DNA of 64,000 bases from Poa pratensis (GCA_947311845.1 CAMZMU010000034.1:88004608-88068607), one strand, 5' to 3'; shown: positions 1-12,866, counted from the first letter of the stretch. The notes: generated by a model not told the origin, from the sequence alone. Numbers and translations: made by a program.

Positions 1-1723
1 TGGTCCAAAAAACGAGTATTAAGGAATTTCCGGGAGCCCGTTTGATACTCAGATGATGTCACCCTATTTTAATTAGTTGTAACTCTCATGTGTAATTGAA
101 AAAAATTCAGTTACGAATCACGTATAAGTACAACCCAACTACCTACAAATTTCAGTTGCAACCAGTGGTGGATCTAGAATTTCACTACGCCCCGGGCCAC
201 CTTCGTTAACTGTAACTACATAGAGAATACTGTCTAATACAGTTCATCATGAAAATTATGCGTTGCCGCCATGCCCGAGCCGTGGATCCACCCCTGGTTG
301 CAACTCATGTCTAACCCATGTATAATTGGGAAATTTCATTCGCAACTGATGTACAACCCACTTGTAACCGGGTAAATCTCATTTACAAACTATGTACTAT
401 GTGCCACTCATATGCAATTGTCAAAAATCTGAGTTACAACCCTTTACAACACACAAACTGCACAAATAACGAGATGACTCTACGCGTTCTAGAGATGAGT
501 TAGCTCTAAATTAATTCTCAATAGAAAAATCATTTTTTTGCTAGTGATAATCGCTCTAGCTACATACGTGGTGCCACCATGCTCCTCTAATTATAATCTT
601 ATTTTCGTCAATCATGCATGGGAAGAGACGGACAGGTAGACGCGTTACTTCCTCCTTGCCCACATCAAAATTCAAAAATAATGACGAAACCTACGAGAGG
701 AAGCAACTAGATTCGGGCGTCCTGATTATCTATCTTCAAATTCGTTTCAGTTAGCATTGTGAAACAAATAATGGTAGGGCAATCAGGATAGACAAATCCA
801 AGTTGATTAACTTCGTTAAAGCAATCACGGTGGGCAAATCATTTTTGCTCCTTTGTTCCGATATTGCCCATGGGTTGCTCAAGCGTTCATGTCACCATGT
901 GTCACGGTAGTGGGTTATACTCCCGTAGGCGTAGCAGTTTTCAAATGAATGAAAAAGCAAAAGTCTTGCCTCGTAAAAAAAATCAGTATCATTGTTAACA
1001 ACTTCCCAAAAATTGAAACTCTCGAACATACGACAATTCTATATAACCACATAAAACTTATACGGTTAGAAAAGTTCATAGGGTAACAATTTAACACATA
1101 TCGCTAGACAATTTCACCATTCGGGGTTCGAACCAATGACGATCGTAATTAAGTTGTAATGTATTTGATGCCGTAAAATTTATGAAACACCTATTTATTT
1201 CTAGATATTCAACGGTCCAAAAAAAAATGTTTGCAAGGAGTTTATCTGAAAAAACAAGTCGTTTATGACAACATTGACGGTAATCTGCGACTCAATTCTT
1301 CGGCATGTCAGCGGGCATGAGGGTTTGATGGATGGTGTTGAAGCTTTACAAAGGTAAGTCTGCTGCTCAGAAACAACAGAAATGATTCTGATGCTGATAT
1401 AGAAGAAGATCCCTCGCTAAATGCTCGATAATCTTAGTCATGAGTAGGTGTCTAGGGCTTGCTATATCTTCCGCCCGCTTCTGTCGCAACAGGTGGTTTG
1501 GCTATCATTGGCAGTTTGTTTTGTTTGTTTGCTTCGATCCCAGCTAAACTTCGGGATCTTATTTACTTTCTTCTCACTTGGATATTTTTAACTTACCAAT
1601 TTTGTTCCTCTATTATTATGATAGTGAAACCCGACCTTTGTTTCCGGTGCGGAAAAACTCTTCGACGAGTAATGTCTAAGGTATGTGTATGTTTGCGCGT
1701 ACATTGTAGCCTTTTCCCATATA
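1..1723. other. Intergenic, no gene seen
   Basis: AT-rich DNA without a convincing coding region; the open frames are short and unlike any family I know. Between about 60 and 470 there is a loose, degenerate recurrence of words such as GTACAACCCA and GTTGCAAC, suggesting an old diverged repeat. A GGTTCGAACC palindrome near 1120 resembles a tRNA B box, but no tRNA fold surrounds it. Confidence 0.5.
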
Positions 1724-1846
1724 CTTCCTCCGTCCAAAATTAAGTGTCTCAAGTTTAGCAAAAAGTGGATGTATCTATACATGAAACATGTCTAGATACC
1801 TCCACTTTTGAGCAAATTTGAGACACTTATTTTTGGACGGAGGGAG
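1724..1846. mobile_element. Stowaway-type MITE
   Basis: A 123-bp element bounded by near-perfect inverted repeats (left CTTCCTCCGTCCAAAAT, right the complement of CTCCCTCCGTCCAAAAA) and flanked by TA on both sides (1722-1723, 1847-1848). The CTCCCTCC terminus and TA target duplication are diagnostic of Tc1/mariner-derived Stowaway MITEs. The arms extend inward (AAGTGTCTCAA ... TTGAGACACTT), so the whole element can fold as a hairpin. It lies about 450 bp upstream of the membrane-protein gene start. Confidence 0.9.
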
Positions 1847-1848
1847 TA

Positions 1849-2294
1849 CATTTTAGTTGGTGTTCTACAAAAATATTGTAAACGTGTCAAACTGTCAATC
1901 ACTAGTACCACCGTGTTAACTTCTTAATAAAAACTCTGAATTAACGAGGGGACAATGTTACCCAAGGGGCAAGATGGTAACTACTTAGTTCCCTGGCTGT
2001 TGGGTAGTTTGGGAAGAACACAAAAACAGAGACACCAGTGACAGACACCGAGCCCTCCCCAACACATACGCGGCGTCCCTCGGTCTCTGTCACAAAAGCC
2101 TAATCTCCATCTCGCGAGACGAAAATCAAAATCCAGTTCAATCCCAAGAGGCGAAGACGAACAATCCCGTCCCGCTTTGCATCCCCCGCCCCTCTCTTGT
2201 TCCATCTTCCAGCCGAAGCTTTTCTTTTTCCTTGTTCTTATCTTCTTCTCCGGCGGGACGAAACGCTGGGCGGAGGGAGAGGTGCTCGGCGGCC
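1849..2294 (+). other. Probable promoter and 5' UTR of the membrane-protein gene
   Basis: No gene of its own. The sequence becomes C-rich and pyrimidine-rich from about 2040 toward the ATG at 2295, as in grass 5' leaders. Open frames on both strands here look like shadows of that composition. No TATA box was assigned with confidence. Confidence 0.35.
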
Positions 2295-5200
2295 ATGGCA
2301 TTGCCTGCCCGCCTCGTCCGCGTCGCGCTGCTGCTCCTCGTCGCGCTGTCTTTCTGCGCCGCCGGCACGCATCACGCTCCCCGCGACTTCCGCAAGGCGC
2401 TCGGCTCGGGTTCAGGTTCTTGCCCTTTCTCCATGTCTCTTGTGTTGTTTTCATTGCCTGATTTGTTACGGGAATTGCTCGCTGTCTGTAAAAAATCTGA
2501 CATTTTTCTGGATATTATTCGACGAACTCGGACTGTTGATGCGGGAATACTCTCCCGATTTTTTTTAGTGCTCTGTGGTCCTCAGGTTATTTTCCGAGAA
2601 CCTTGGTCACCTCAGGTTTTCGCGCATCTGGTTCTTGTCCTCTTCTTTTCTTTCTGAATTTTTATCCCAAAAAATAGCATGCGTGCGTGCTAGCTACTAC
2701 CATTTAGATTTTTTTCCTGGATTTGGAGTATTGTTCTCGATGAATCTGCGTCTCTTTTGTAAATAAATAACAGGGAACAAACATCCGACTTTTGCTATTA
2801 TTATGTCATGCCTGTTCACGGCCTGGAAAATTTCAAGATGATAGTGGCATCCTGGCTTCCTCAAGAAGTTCTGTCTCCTTTGGGTACTTGTGACAGCGCA
2901 CCAATTATTTCACCCTCTTTTTGGCGATACACTTTTTCCGGGTTTCTGTAGCTGGCTCTCAACAATGCCGTTTCTCAAATTCTTTCTGTACCCCGAAATG
3001 GATTTCTCATTTCTGGTCCAGTCTTCTGTCACTTTCGATGTGTGATTTTCTCCGAGTTCCCCATCTTACTCTATCAACAAGTGGTTTTCAGTAGGTTTCC
3101 CTTGTGCTCCTTTAAGCATCCAAGTGTTGTACTGTTCTTGCAGTTGTAGTTGCTTTCCTGACCATTTCGTGTAGTAGACCAAAATTTACAGCTTCGATTT
3201 ATGAGTGTCAAGTTTGTTTGGTAATTCTGAAGATTTACACCAACATTTTTTTGGGTTCAAGTTATAAATTAGCATGTGCATGTCACAACAAGGTGGATTG
3301 TAGAGTATCTTAACAGTATGCCCATGTGTCTGAATATTAATTTATATGCCCATGTATCATGACACTAACAGTACTCTCATTGAAAAGATGCAGATAAGTA
3401 TGGCTTGGTGGTGAGAAGATCAGTTGCTGAAGCTCCCGCTGACATAAATGTGACCACCAACAGCTCCTTTGTCTTGGCGGAACATCGAACATTTAGGAAG
3501 GACCCCTTGAATGGCTTCAATAGATATACAGGCGGTTGGAATATCAGCGAAGTGCACTATTGGGCTGTAAGACTGTCTGGAAACTTAGCTTGCATCTCCA
3601 TTATCTGATTATATCTGTTGCTCCGGTAGTAACTCAGTATTGGCCCTGATTCTTTTGTTTCAGTCCGTCGGATACACAGCGTACCCATTGTTCGTCGTTG
3701 CCTTGCTGTGGTTTGTGCTGTTCTTTCTTCTTATGATTGGGATTACCTGCCATCATTGCTGCTGCCCGCACCACAGTTACAACTACTCTAAAATAGCATA
3801 TGCCCTTTCACTGGCACTCCTCATATTATTCACTTGTGCTGCAATGTAAGTACTCACATTTGTAGAGCTGGGTTTATCCATGTTTGTTAGTTCTTTGCAT
3901 CGGCATATTTTGAGTTGTGTTTGCTAAACTGGTTCCATTATTGCTTCTACCAGTGCTGGAAGTGTTGTATTGTATGATGGCCAGGAAAAGTTCCATTCTA
4001 GCGCAATGACCACCTTGGATTTCGTTGTCAGCCAGGCAGATTTTACTGTTGACAACCTTAATAACCTCTCGGATAGTCTATCAGCTGCAAAAAAAGTTGA
4101 CATTGGACAGTTCTTACTTCCTCCAAATACGTTGGGCCAGATAAATGAAATTCAAGGAAAATTGAACTCATCAGCTACTGATCTTGCTACTAGAACAGAT
4201 GATAATTCTGAGAAGATCAAAAAATTGCTGAATCGTGTGTAAGTTTCATCTTCCTTATCATCAGAATTTACTCTTAATGATGCAATTCAATAGGGAATGG
4301 TTGTTATGCACATGAGTGACAAACTTTATTTCAGGCGGGTAGCTTTGATTGTCGTTGCAGCAGTAATGCTTCTTCTGGCGTTTATTGGCTTCGGTAAGTG
4401 AATGTTTGTTGCATTGGTTAAAATGAATGTACTCTGTGTGCATTACTGGCAAACACCAAGTTAATTATAGGCTAACATGGTGATGCTTTGATTTTACCAG
4501 TGCTATCCATCTTTGGGCTGAAATTCATTGTCAACATGTAAGTTGATACCTTTGTTTATGCTAACATGCTTGGCTAACCCTTTTCTATAATTCAACAAAC
4601 TGTGGGTTTTGCTAATTCCCCTAAATTTTTGCAGTTTGGTGGTTGTTGGATGGATACTAGTCACTGGAACATTTATCTTATGTGGTGTATTCCTTCTTCT
4701 GCATAAGTATGTACTCTACCGTTCTGAATCATCACACTCATCATAAGTTCCCTACTGTTAATCTATGTACACATAACGGTTTTTTGAGGTGTTTTTTAAT
4801 GTATCCGTGAGCTACATCCATGTCCAACTATTATTCTTAATCAAGCCATAGATGACCAGCTTATATAACTATATTGTGAAGTTAAGAGTCTTTCAAAGAT
4901 TAGTGCGCATGATGTAGTGCCTGCATTGAGCCATGATCATACTATCTACTCCCTCCGATCCGTAAAGATTGGCGTGAGCAGTGTAGAAATTTGTTTCCAC
5001 GACAATCATTTCAGACCGGAGGTAGTATCTACCCTAGTATTGTTTCCATGACAATCATTTCAGACCGGAGGTAGTATCTTACAAGTATATGCTAAACGGA
5101 TTCACGCCTTTGAGTCTTGCTGCATTGTGAATGTATATCCATTGGCATCCTGGATGTTCATGGTTACATCCTGGTTACTGTTGGATAATTTGTTTCAGAA

Positions 5201-6634
5201 CCCCCAACCACCGATTACATCCTTAACTGTTCTGTCTTGTTCCTTCATATCCATGCTTTCAGTTCTCACCACTTTGAAGTACAGATCATGATTACCTGGT
5301 GTCTGTTGTCATCATTTCAGTTTTTTATGGTAGCTGAAATGCAAGGAGGGGCGTAGGTCAAATACAAAATTGCAGCCATTTCATGATAATAGTCATATTG
5401 ACTTTTGGTTATTTGAGTATGTTAATACTCTTTTTTGCTTGGATGGTGCATGTTGAGTTATGTACAAGTACAATGCCTGATCTTCGACAATCATAATACA
5501 CATTATGGCCTCTATGACATTTCTAGCATCGAAACATATATCTGTGAACATTTTTATAGGTTTAGTAAGTTCCTCTTCGTTGCAAACTTGTACTGAATGA
5601 CGTATTAACATGTAAGAGCAACACGAAAGAAATGTGGCTCTTGGAATAGATCGATATGTTTGGTACAAGATTTTGTCTTTTCTGTACTGCTTTCTAGTCA
5701 CTACTCCGTGCCATGTTTGTCCTGATCCAGTTTTTTGTACCATAGTCCCTACCTTCTAAGAGCAACACGGATGATGAATGAGTTCACTTATCATATCAAC
5801 ATCTCATAATCGCTTTTATCATAACAGCGTTGTTGGTGACACTTGTGTTTCAATGGACGAGTGGGTTGCTCATCCAACAGAGCACACCGCTCTGGATGAC
5901 ATCATCCCCTGTGTCGACCCGACTACAGCGAATGAGACCCTGACAAGAACCAGGGAAGTCACATCCCAGCTAGTGAACCTGGTGAACCAGGTGATCACCA
6001 ACGTGTCAAACAGGAACTTCCCTGCGTCGGCGACTCCTTTCTACTACAACCAGTCAGGGCCACTAATGCCTACACTCTGCAACCCGTTCACAGCTGATCT
6101 GAGCAACCGCACCTGCACCCGTGGAGAGGTCAGCTTGGACAACGCGACCCAGGTAAATATCTATGGTTCACGGCTGCATTGGTCGGTTATGCTTTTGTTT
6201 TCACAGCAGCATTTGGTGAAACTCGTTTTAAAACATTGGTTGGTCTGCCTGCACCAATGCAGGTTTTCAGGAGCTTCGAGTGTCAAACCAAGACTGTATC
6301 GGGAGCGGAGATCTGCACCACGGTGGGGCGCCTCACCCCAAGGATCTTCGGGCAGATGGCGGCGGGCGTGAACGTGAGCCTGGGGCTGTACCAGTACGGC
6401 CCGTTCCTGGTCCAGCTGCAGGACTGCACCTTCGTGCGCGACACCTTCACCAACATCAGCGACAACTACTGCCCGGGGCTGGAGCTGCACAGCAAGTGGG
6501 TGTACATCGGGCTGGTGCTGGTCTCCACAGCGGTGATGCTGTCCCTGATATTCTGGGTGATCTACGCCAGGGAGCGGCGCCACAGGGTGTACAACAAACA
6601 GCACAAGCCGGGCCCGTCGGGCGGGAACGCCTGA
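2295..6634 (+). CDS. Multi-pass membrane protein, plant tweety-like (AT2G12400) family, 9 exons
   Basis: Exons inferred from GT-AG borders with a continuous frame: 2295-2415, 3394-3566, 3664-3845, 3954-4238, 4335-4393, 4501-4537, 4635-4706, 5828-6152, 6263-6634, giving 541 residues. The start sits in GGCCATGGC. Order: signal peptide (about 1-25), a short lumenal or extracellular stretch, a hydrophobic segment about 100-125 ending in a Cys-rich patch (THHCCC-like), a second about 145-165, a hydrophilic coiled-coil-like domain, two further segments about 255-310, a Cys-rich ectodomain with several N-x-S/T sites (exons 8-9), and a last membrane segment (about 498-520) before a basic tail. The architecture matches a conserved land-plant family resembling tweety-type proteins; its molecular function is unproven. 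Intron 7 (about 1.1 kb) carries a MITE. No damage is visible. Family call fairly sure, function unknown. Confidence 0.88.
4949..5079. mobile_element. Short Stowaway-like MITE with a duplicated 3' half, in intron 7
   Basis: CTCCCTCCGATCCG at 4949 pairs with the complement of CAGACCGGAGGTAG ending at 5025, with TA on each side. The last 40 bp (about 4991-5030) recur almost exactly at 5040-5079, so part of the element was duplicated in tandem. It lies inside the long intron of the membrane-protein gene, and no splice site is touched. Confidence 0.7.
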
Positions 6635-7045
6635 TCATCCATGACGACGGCCATTTCGTTCGTTCCTTCGGCCGAACATCATGAGTGTAGAGAGAGTTAG
6701 CGGATCGCTGTGCGTCTGACTTGACTGTCGCCTGTTGATTGATTCTTTTTTCGGTTTGTGTGAATTTGATGCACGCTATCTGTTTGTGTTACTGCTTCGT
6801 TGATGTACAGGTGTGGTTTAGTAGGAAGGATTGCCTGTTGATTGCCGTGCTTCTGTTTTCATGTCATCTCACATTCTCACAGCAGGGAGCCTGATGTGAG
6901 CTGCGTTGTCATCGTGCACTGTTTGGCCTGTCCGATTATGGCCTGACACATGCTGTTAATTCACCGTGATTGATAGTTGTGGTCAAATAAAAAAAATCAA
7001 ATTTGTGGCTTTCTGGAATTTTCATCACCATATTCTACGGCTCAA
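6635..7045 (+). other. 3' UTR and downstream flank
   Basis: Non-coding sequence after the TGA of the membrane-protein gene. T-rich stretches and AATAAAA-like words near 6985 could serve polyadenylation. The left part of the adjacent Copia element's LTR may extend into this stretch, but its end was not located. Confidence 0.35.
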
Positions 7046-8666
7046 GCCTCCGGCGACGGGCCTCCGCTTCGCTCCGAAGTTAGCCTCTCACTTTATATCT
7101 TCATATGAATTTGGAACACATCAAAATAACACTCCACCTTGAGACAAATTCCATCTTGTAACATGAACGAGAACTTCACCCTGAAACAACAAAGAAAAAC
7201 ACCTTCGGCGTCAAATAGCCTCTTGGGCTAGACAGTGATACCAACTAAGCCCGAGCAAAGCTCGAACTTAGTAACAGGAACTGGCATTGTCATCATATCA
7301 GCAGGATTATCATGAGTATTTATCTTGCATACCTTCAGTTTACCTTTTGCAACAACATCACGCACATAATGATATTTGACGTCAATGTGCTTTGTTCTCT
7401 CATGGAACATCTGATCCTTAGTAAGGTAAATAGCACTCTGACTATCACAAAACAGGTTAATGCAAGTATCATCTCCACAAAGCTCAGCAAACAAACCTTT
7501 CAGCCAAACCGATTCTTTACATGCTTCAGCAATAGCCATGTACTCTGCTTCAGTGGTAGACTGGGCAACAACAGATTGCAACGTTGCCCTCCAACTCACG
7601 GCACAACCACCAAGCGTGAACACATAACCTGTGAGGGATCTCCTCTTATCCAAATCGGCAGCAAAATCTGAATCCACATAGCCTACGAGTCCCTCATCAG
7701 TCTTGCCAAACTTCAGACAAGCATTGGATGTGCCGCGAAGGTACCTGAAAATCCACTGAACAGCCTTCCAATGTTCTTACCAGGATTAGCCATATATCTA
7801 CTAACCAAACTCATAGCATATGATAAATCTAGACGTGAGCAAACCATGGCATACATTAAAGAACCAACATCACTAGAATAGGGAACTCTAGACATGTACT
7901 CAAAATCCTCATCCGTACTAGGACATTGTTCAGCTGACAATTTAAAATGAGGAGCAATAGGAGTACTAACAGACTTTGCATCATGCATATTAAAACGATG
8001 AAGAACTTTCTTAATGTAATTTTGCTGACTAAGAAACAACAAACCAGAATTTCTGTCACGGGTAATCTCCATACCTAGAATTTTCTTAGCAGCACCAAGA
8101 TCCTTCATCTCAAACTCGCTACTCAACTGTGACTTGAGAGCAGCGATATCTTTCTTGCTCTTGGCAGCAATCAACATATCATCAACATAGAATAACAGGT
8201 ATATAGGTGATCCATTAACAAACTTAATGTACACACAGCTATCAAATTCAGACCTCTTAAAGCCATGTGACAACATAAAAGAATCAAACCTTTTATACCA
8301 CTGTCGAGGAGATTGTTTTAAACCGTACAAGGACCTTTTCAACTTACACACAAGATCCTCCTTACCCGGCACTATGAACCCTTCTGGCTGGTCCATGTAT
8401 ATCTCCTCCTCCAACTCTCCGTGCAGAAACGCAGTCTTTACATCTAACTGCTCAAGCTCAAGATCACGCATAGCAACAATACCGAAAAATGTACGAATTG
8501 AACTATGCTTAACAACCGGAGAGAAAACATCATTATAATCCACACCTGGAATTTGACTGAAACCTTTTGCAACTAACCTTGCCTCCGGCGACGGGCCTCC
8601 GCTTCGCTCCGAAGTTAGCCTCTCACTTTATATCTTCATATGAATTTGGAACACATCAAAATAACA
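7046..8666 (-). mobile_element. Copia retrotransposon, internally deleted derivative
   Basis: An identical 86-bp direct repeat lies at 7046-7131 and 8581-8666 and brackets a minus-strand reverse transcriptase and RNase H region. Read on the minus strand the repeat starts TGTTATTTTGATG, preceded at the left copy by a purine-rich tract (CAAGGTGGAG) where the polypurine tract of a 3' LTR belongs. The repeats are therefore LTR parts. The right copy is joined directly to the reverse transcriptase coding region, so the rest of the 5' LTR, primer site, gag, protease, integrase and the start of the RT are missing. The full left extent of the 3' LTR and a target duplication were not found. Confidence 0.75.
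7228..8580 (-). pseudogene. Copia RT-RNase H polyprotein fragment
   Basis: Translated on the minus strand from 8580 it opens within the RT (ARLVAKGFSQ) and continues through QLDVKTAFLHGELEE, the LYGLKQSPRQW block and YVDDM, the Copia form of the catalytic YxDD box. After a break near 7700 it continues with a Copia RNase H ([34 protein letters not shown]). Gag, protease and integrase are absent and the frame is interrupted between RT and RNase H, so it cannot act alone. It lies between two 86-bp LTR fragments. Identification is secure; the family within Copia is not named. Confidence 0.88.
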
Positions 8667-10615
8667 AGTGTGGCTCGATTGGGATATTAGATGAAACTGC
8701 TAATTCCACACCTCTTGGGCACTCATTGACCATGAGTATGCATCGTGTTGGATTTAGTTTTCCGGGAGAAGGTTGAACCATTTGGTTTGGTTAGCTGGGC
8801 AAATGGAAGTGGTCTGTTTGCTCTGATTCTGAAGACATGATGCCTTCAGAATTTCGTACAATTGTATGTGATTGATTTTCATTTGACCGATTCGTTATAG
8901 GAAGATACTCCCTCGTACTACATGGAATAACTTGCAAGTTTGAAGGTAGAGAGAAGATTTAATTGGCATAGTTGGCCAGGCAAGAAGTGTCAAGACAATC
9001 TTAACTGGATAATTGGTGCAACGTTTTGTCTTGTTAAACCTCCTGGAGGAAACAAATACGCATCGACTCTGTGGATATCACCACGCTAGGCTTACCTGAC
9101 CTATGTTCACGTTTGGGGAGCATCATTCCACGAGAGCAACACATTTTCAGGATACAGTAAGATATAATCTAGATCCTCTTGGGAAAATCTCGGATCACCA
9201 AATATGGGAGGTAAGATTTCTAATGTATGTACAACAGAAAATTCAGCGTCTTATCAAATTCGGATCTCCCCAGATTTACGGGCATGTCAAACAACAAGTT
9301 ACTGTTCTGGCATATGCGTACATCTGAAAAGGAATCACTAAATTGGTTGCTTTATACTATATTCTATTATTCTGCAGGTTCTTGGCAAATGCCAACTTCT
9401 TGAAGTTATGGAGGAAAATGAGCAGATTCACTTGGTAGGAACCTCAGTATAGAATTCAGAAATAGGGGTCAGAAAATACATGCGCCACTCAATTTATCAA
9501 ACCGCTAGTAGTCCTTCGCAATTTGCTAGCTGGACATAAGGAATTGTCTTCTTCATAGAGCTAATCACCATCTTGCATTACAGTTGCGAAAGAGGAGTCA
9601 ACAGGAGCATGGGCCAAAGGCAGGTCTTTTTTTAGGTTGCACACGTATAAAGATGACTACTAGCTAGTAGCATGTGGGGTTATAGACACGGCACTAATCA
9701 CTGGACCCACGTGATTGACTATCGGTATCGTCACCTCTCGCTCACCATCTCATACCGCCGCTGTGATCGGCGACGTTGACTACTTCCGGGATGAGAAGAA
9801 CCACCGTCTCTCCTATGTTGTCTACGCCGAAGGAATCGAGCTGGAAACCACCACCACTGCCAACTTCTTCCTCTCCGGCCAAAGATCTTCTCTGGCTAAA
9901 TTTGCCGCCCTCCGTCCACTCGTGTCCATCGTCTCCCGCCATGGCCGTCCCTGAGCTCAATCTTGCGCTCCCGTCCGTGTCGAGCATACACCACACACAC
10001 AAAAGCATACCACGCACCCCACAAACATCGTTATGCCGTTGGTTTCACAAATAGTTACCAGTGGTGTGCAAATTCGAGGGCACGCCACCAGCTAGTAATT
10101 TGCGGCGTGACCATTTAAGAACATGGATACTGGGTGCAGCTGAAAACGGTGGCACGAGATTTATACAATCAGTGTGGCTAGTGGTTTCATAATAGGCTAT
10201 CACATTAAGGCAGCCACGCTTCATACATTTAGCCTTTGTGACATGTTTGACCCATGTGTCAAACTTATGTGTTCCATGAGATATAGATCTTGTATGCATT
10301 TCCGATTAATGCAATAAAAATGGCTATCTGCGTTAATTGATGCAGAGGCGAGGCTATCATCATTTCGAAAAAACACTATTTAGAAATGGACAAAGCCTAC
10401 AAGAAGCAACTTCTACCATTATCCTTTTATATGCACTAGCTGAATACCCGTGCGTTGCTACGGAATAACAGAAAAATACACAGGCACATTGATCGAACAA
10501 TATTTGTAAGGTAAAATTGTGTGTTGATCAAATACCGACTCTCTCTTGCTTCTTTTAGCCGTTCTCATCATTTCAAACTTCGTCATCTCGCCTTACCATC
10601 GATTTGCCACATTTC
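8667..10615. other. Intergenic, no supported gene
   Basis: No recognisable gene. A GC-richer patch at about 9715-9955 is open in several frames on both strands (for example a plus-strand frame with SHTAAVIGDVDYFRDEKN). It could be a captured exon scrap, but no family is evident. Near 10440 is the phrase CCCGTGCGTTGCTACGG, which recurs at the ends of many grass DNA elements. Confidence 0.4.
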
Positions 10616-10618
10616 TTA

Positions 10619-10943
10619 GGCCCTCTTTGATTTGTAGGATTTTTACAGGATTTTCGTAGGATTGGGACCCTTTGGATTTTTTCCTTCCAAACCCGTTTTA
10701 TTCAAGTGAACTATTCCTGTAAGACTATTCCTATAGGAATTCTCTAGTGTGTTTTCACATGAAAAAAATACATGAAGTCAGAGCTGATGGAAAAATCCTG
10801 CGTGAAGACAACGTTTCCTTCATTGCATTCAAACAGCTATTTATGAGAGTTCCTTTGTTCATAGGATTCAACTTGGCAAGGCATCCCAATCCTACACATT
10901 TCCTATCCCTTTACTTTTTCTACCACATGAATCAAATGAGGCC
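10619..10943. mobile_element. Tourist-type MITE (PIF/Harbinger)
   Basis: A 325-bp element with inverted ends GGCCCTCTTTGATT and AATCAAATGAGGCC, flanked by TTA on both sides (10616-10618, 10944-10946). The GGCC start and TTA target duplication fit Tourist-like PIF/Harbinger MITEs. It contains no transposase; a 66-codon open frame inside is incidental. Confidence 0.85.
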
Positions 10944-10946
10944 TTA

Positions 10947-12125
10947 AACTTAATCTATGATGACAGTGTATTGTATGTTCGGTTTACAAATGGAACCATC
11001 TACACGTATAGGGGCAGAGGATGTGGTATTAAATGTCTTATTTACAAATCAAGATGCACGTGCTGCAATGAGAATATTTATCTCTGCTTAGTCCTCACTG
11101 GCAACAATGTAACACATTTGTGACCCCGGAAAACATAAAAAGAATATTGTGTATAATCACAGTTCAAGATATCTTCTGATATTCTGATTAATCGGCTGAT
11201 TTATCGCTTACTGGTGTCGGACCGATAAGATAAATTGGCCATATGCTGATAAATCGGCCGATATACTGATAAACCGGCCGATTTACCCCGTATCTTTGGT
11301 CGACCGATAAGTTCCCGATAAGCGATATCCCTAACTGTGTATAATTGAGAAAATCAAATAAAAAAAGAACCGATAACCTAAAATTCCCCCCATCCCCCCT
11401 TCCTCACACTTCTCCTATATCCTTGAGCTATGCACATAGTTGCACTATCATTTTTCTTGTACAAATTTAATTTTTGCACCCTTAATAGAACAGTTAACAC
11501 GCATTTTCGCCACTGTTTGGCCAGTGGTAAGCTGTGGCGGCCATAACATTCTTGGATCCGAACTCTTCGATGCTTGCCAATCACACGACCTACATAAGCA
11601 TAAATGAGATCTTTTTTTTTGAAACGGAGGCAAAAGTTTTGTCTCAATATATTAATTAAAAAGAAGAGAGTTGCCAAGTTAATTCATGGAAAACCGGGCA
11701 TAAACCGATGCAACAACACCGCAACCATTGAAATCCTTGCAACACCCAGATGAGGATCGTGGCGGCACCGACACACACAATGACAAGTGGCCCATGAGCT
11801 CAGCCCAACTCGGTCATCAGAAGACAAGGCTTGACGGATGGGGAGAGACTTCGCTGGCAAGAAGCACGAGCGACCGGAGAGCAAGCGCGAGCGGCCCGAG
11901 AGCGATCGCAAGCAAGAATTTGTATGATGACTCACTAAGCTAAGAATTTGTATGACTCAGTAATCTAACAAGAAAATATATCAATCTACAATATATACAA
12001 TTTTGTTGTAGTTTTTGTCCATGTTGTATGACACACTAAGCTAATTATTCTCAGCAATTGTAACCTAAAGCACAAAAAAGTCTAAATTTGCTCGTACAAA
12101 TCAATGGGTACCACATAACCATAAT
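10947..12125. other. Intergenic with a degenerate repeat and a LINE tail
   Basis: No gene seen. At 11180-11325 the words GATAAATCGGCCGAT and close variants recur about five times in direct and inverted form. From 11611 a run of T followed by GAAACGGAGGCAAAAG and about 300 bp of sequence has the look of a grass LINE 3' end on the minus strand; its right edge, near 11930, is uncertain. A short direct duplication (AATTTGTATGA) sits at 11917-11955. Confidence 0.45.
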
Positions 12126-12135
12126 TGGCCTACAT

Positions 12136-12866
12136 TTTTTTAGAAAATAGGGATCCCCCGTTCCATTTCTCAAAATGAAACAGTGCCCAGGGCGCACAGG
12201 TTCGTTACATGTGCATCCTGGTTCAGGACGAGTTCAAGAACCAGGCTAGTCCTGTAGGTTTTCTTCGCACGATCGAATAAAAACTTACAACGCCTCAGCA
12301 CAGCCTCTAGTCTAGATTTACAGAAACATCACGGCGAGATCGCCCAGTTGGTATGCAGCTGGGGGTTGCGGCGCCTTTCTTCATCAGTCAGCGAGGAGGA
12401 GAGGAGCTCTGGATCCAAGCGATTCGCAGCACCTCCCCAAGAGTTCTCTCCAGCAAACAAACGCCTCTGTCGAGCAAGGTAGGCTTATTGCAGAATGGCC
12501 GCCACAGCGTCACGTACTTGATCATCATGGTCCATACCTGCTTGATGCTCGACCAGCGCACACCCTGAAAACACTTGGCATTCCGAAGATTCCATAAACT
12601 CCAGAGCAGAGCAGATGAAAGGATATTCACAATCTCATGATCGTTTGTTAGCCAGAGTTTACAGATTGAAGCAAGATCGCTACCCAAATCAATTTGACAT
12701 ATATCAGAAATAGTTTGCCAGCAAATACGTGAAACAGCACATTCGAAAAACAAGTGTGAGGAGGTTTCATTCTCTGCACAGAAAGGACAGGTAGGATCTG
12801 GGACAGAACGTCGTTTCAGGAGATTATCTCGGGTAAGGATCTTGTTGTGAACCAACAAAACGTCGC
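12136..12866 (-). mobile_element. 5'-truncated LINE with 10-bp target duplication
   Basis: A minus-strand LINE remnant. TGGCCTACAT occurs at 12126-12135 and again at 12867-12876, bracketing the element, and a T run at the left edge is the complement of its poly(A). The reading frame at 12388-12858 is the C-terminal end of an L1-type polyprotein: a zinc-binding RT-associated region (CPFCAENETSSHLFFEC, i.e. C-x2-C ... H-x4-C) followed by a Trp-rich segment. Endonuclease and RT are missing, as in typical 5'-truncated insertions. Confidence 0.88.

Noticed and set aside
1100..1145. Possible tRNA (GGTTCGAACC word)
   Set aside because: No acceptor, D or anticodon arm can be built around it.
1981..2657. 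Several open frames on both strands around the first exon of the membrane-protein gene
   Set aside because: GC-rich leader and exon shadows; only the frame from 2295 joins the downstream exons with correct phase.
9715..9954. 79-codon frame as a small gene
   Set aside because: Open on both strands, no family match, no flanking signals; left as an unclassified GC-rich patch.
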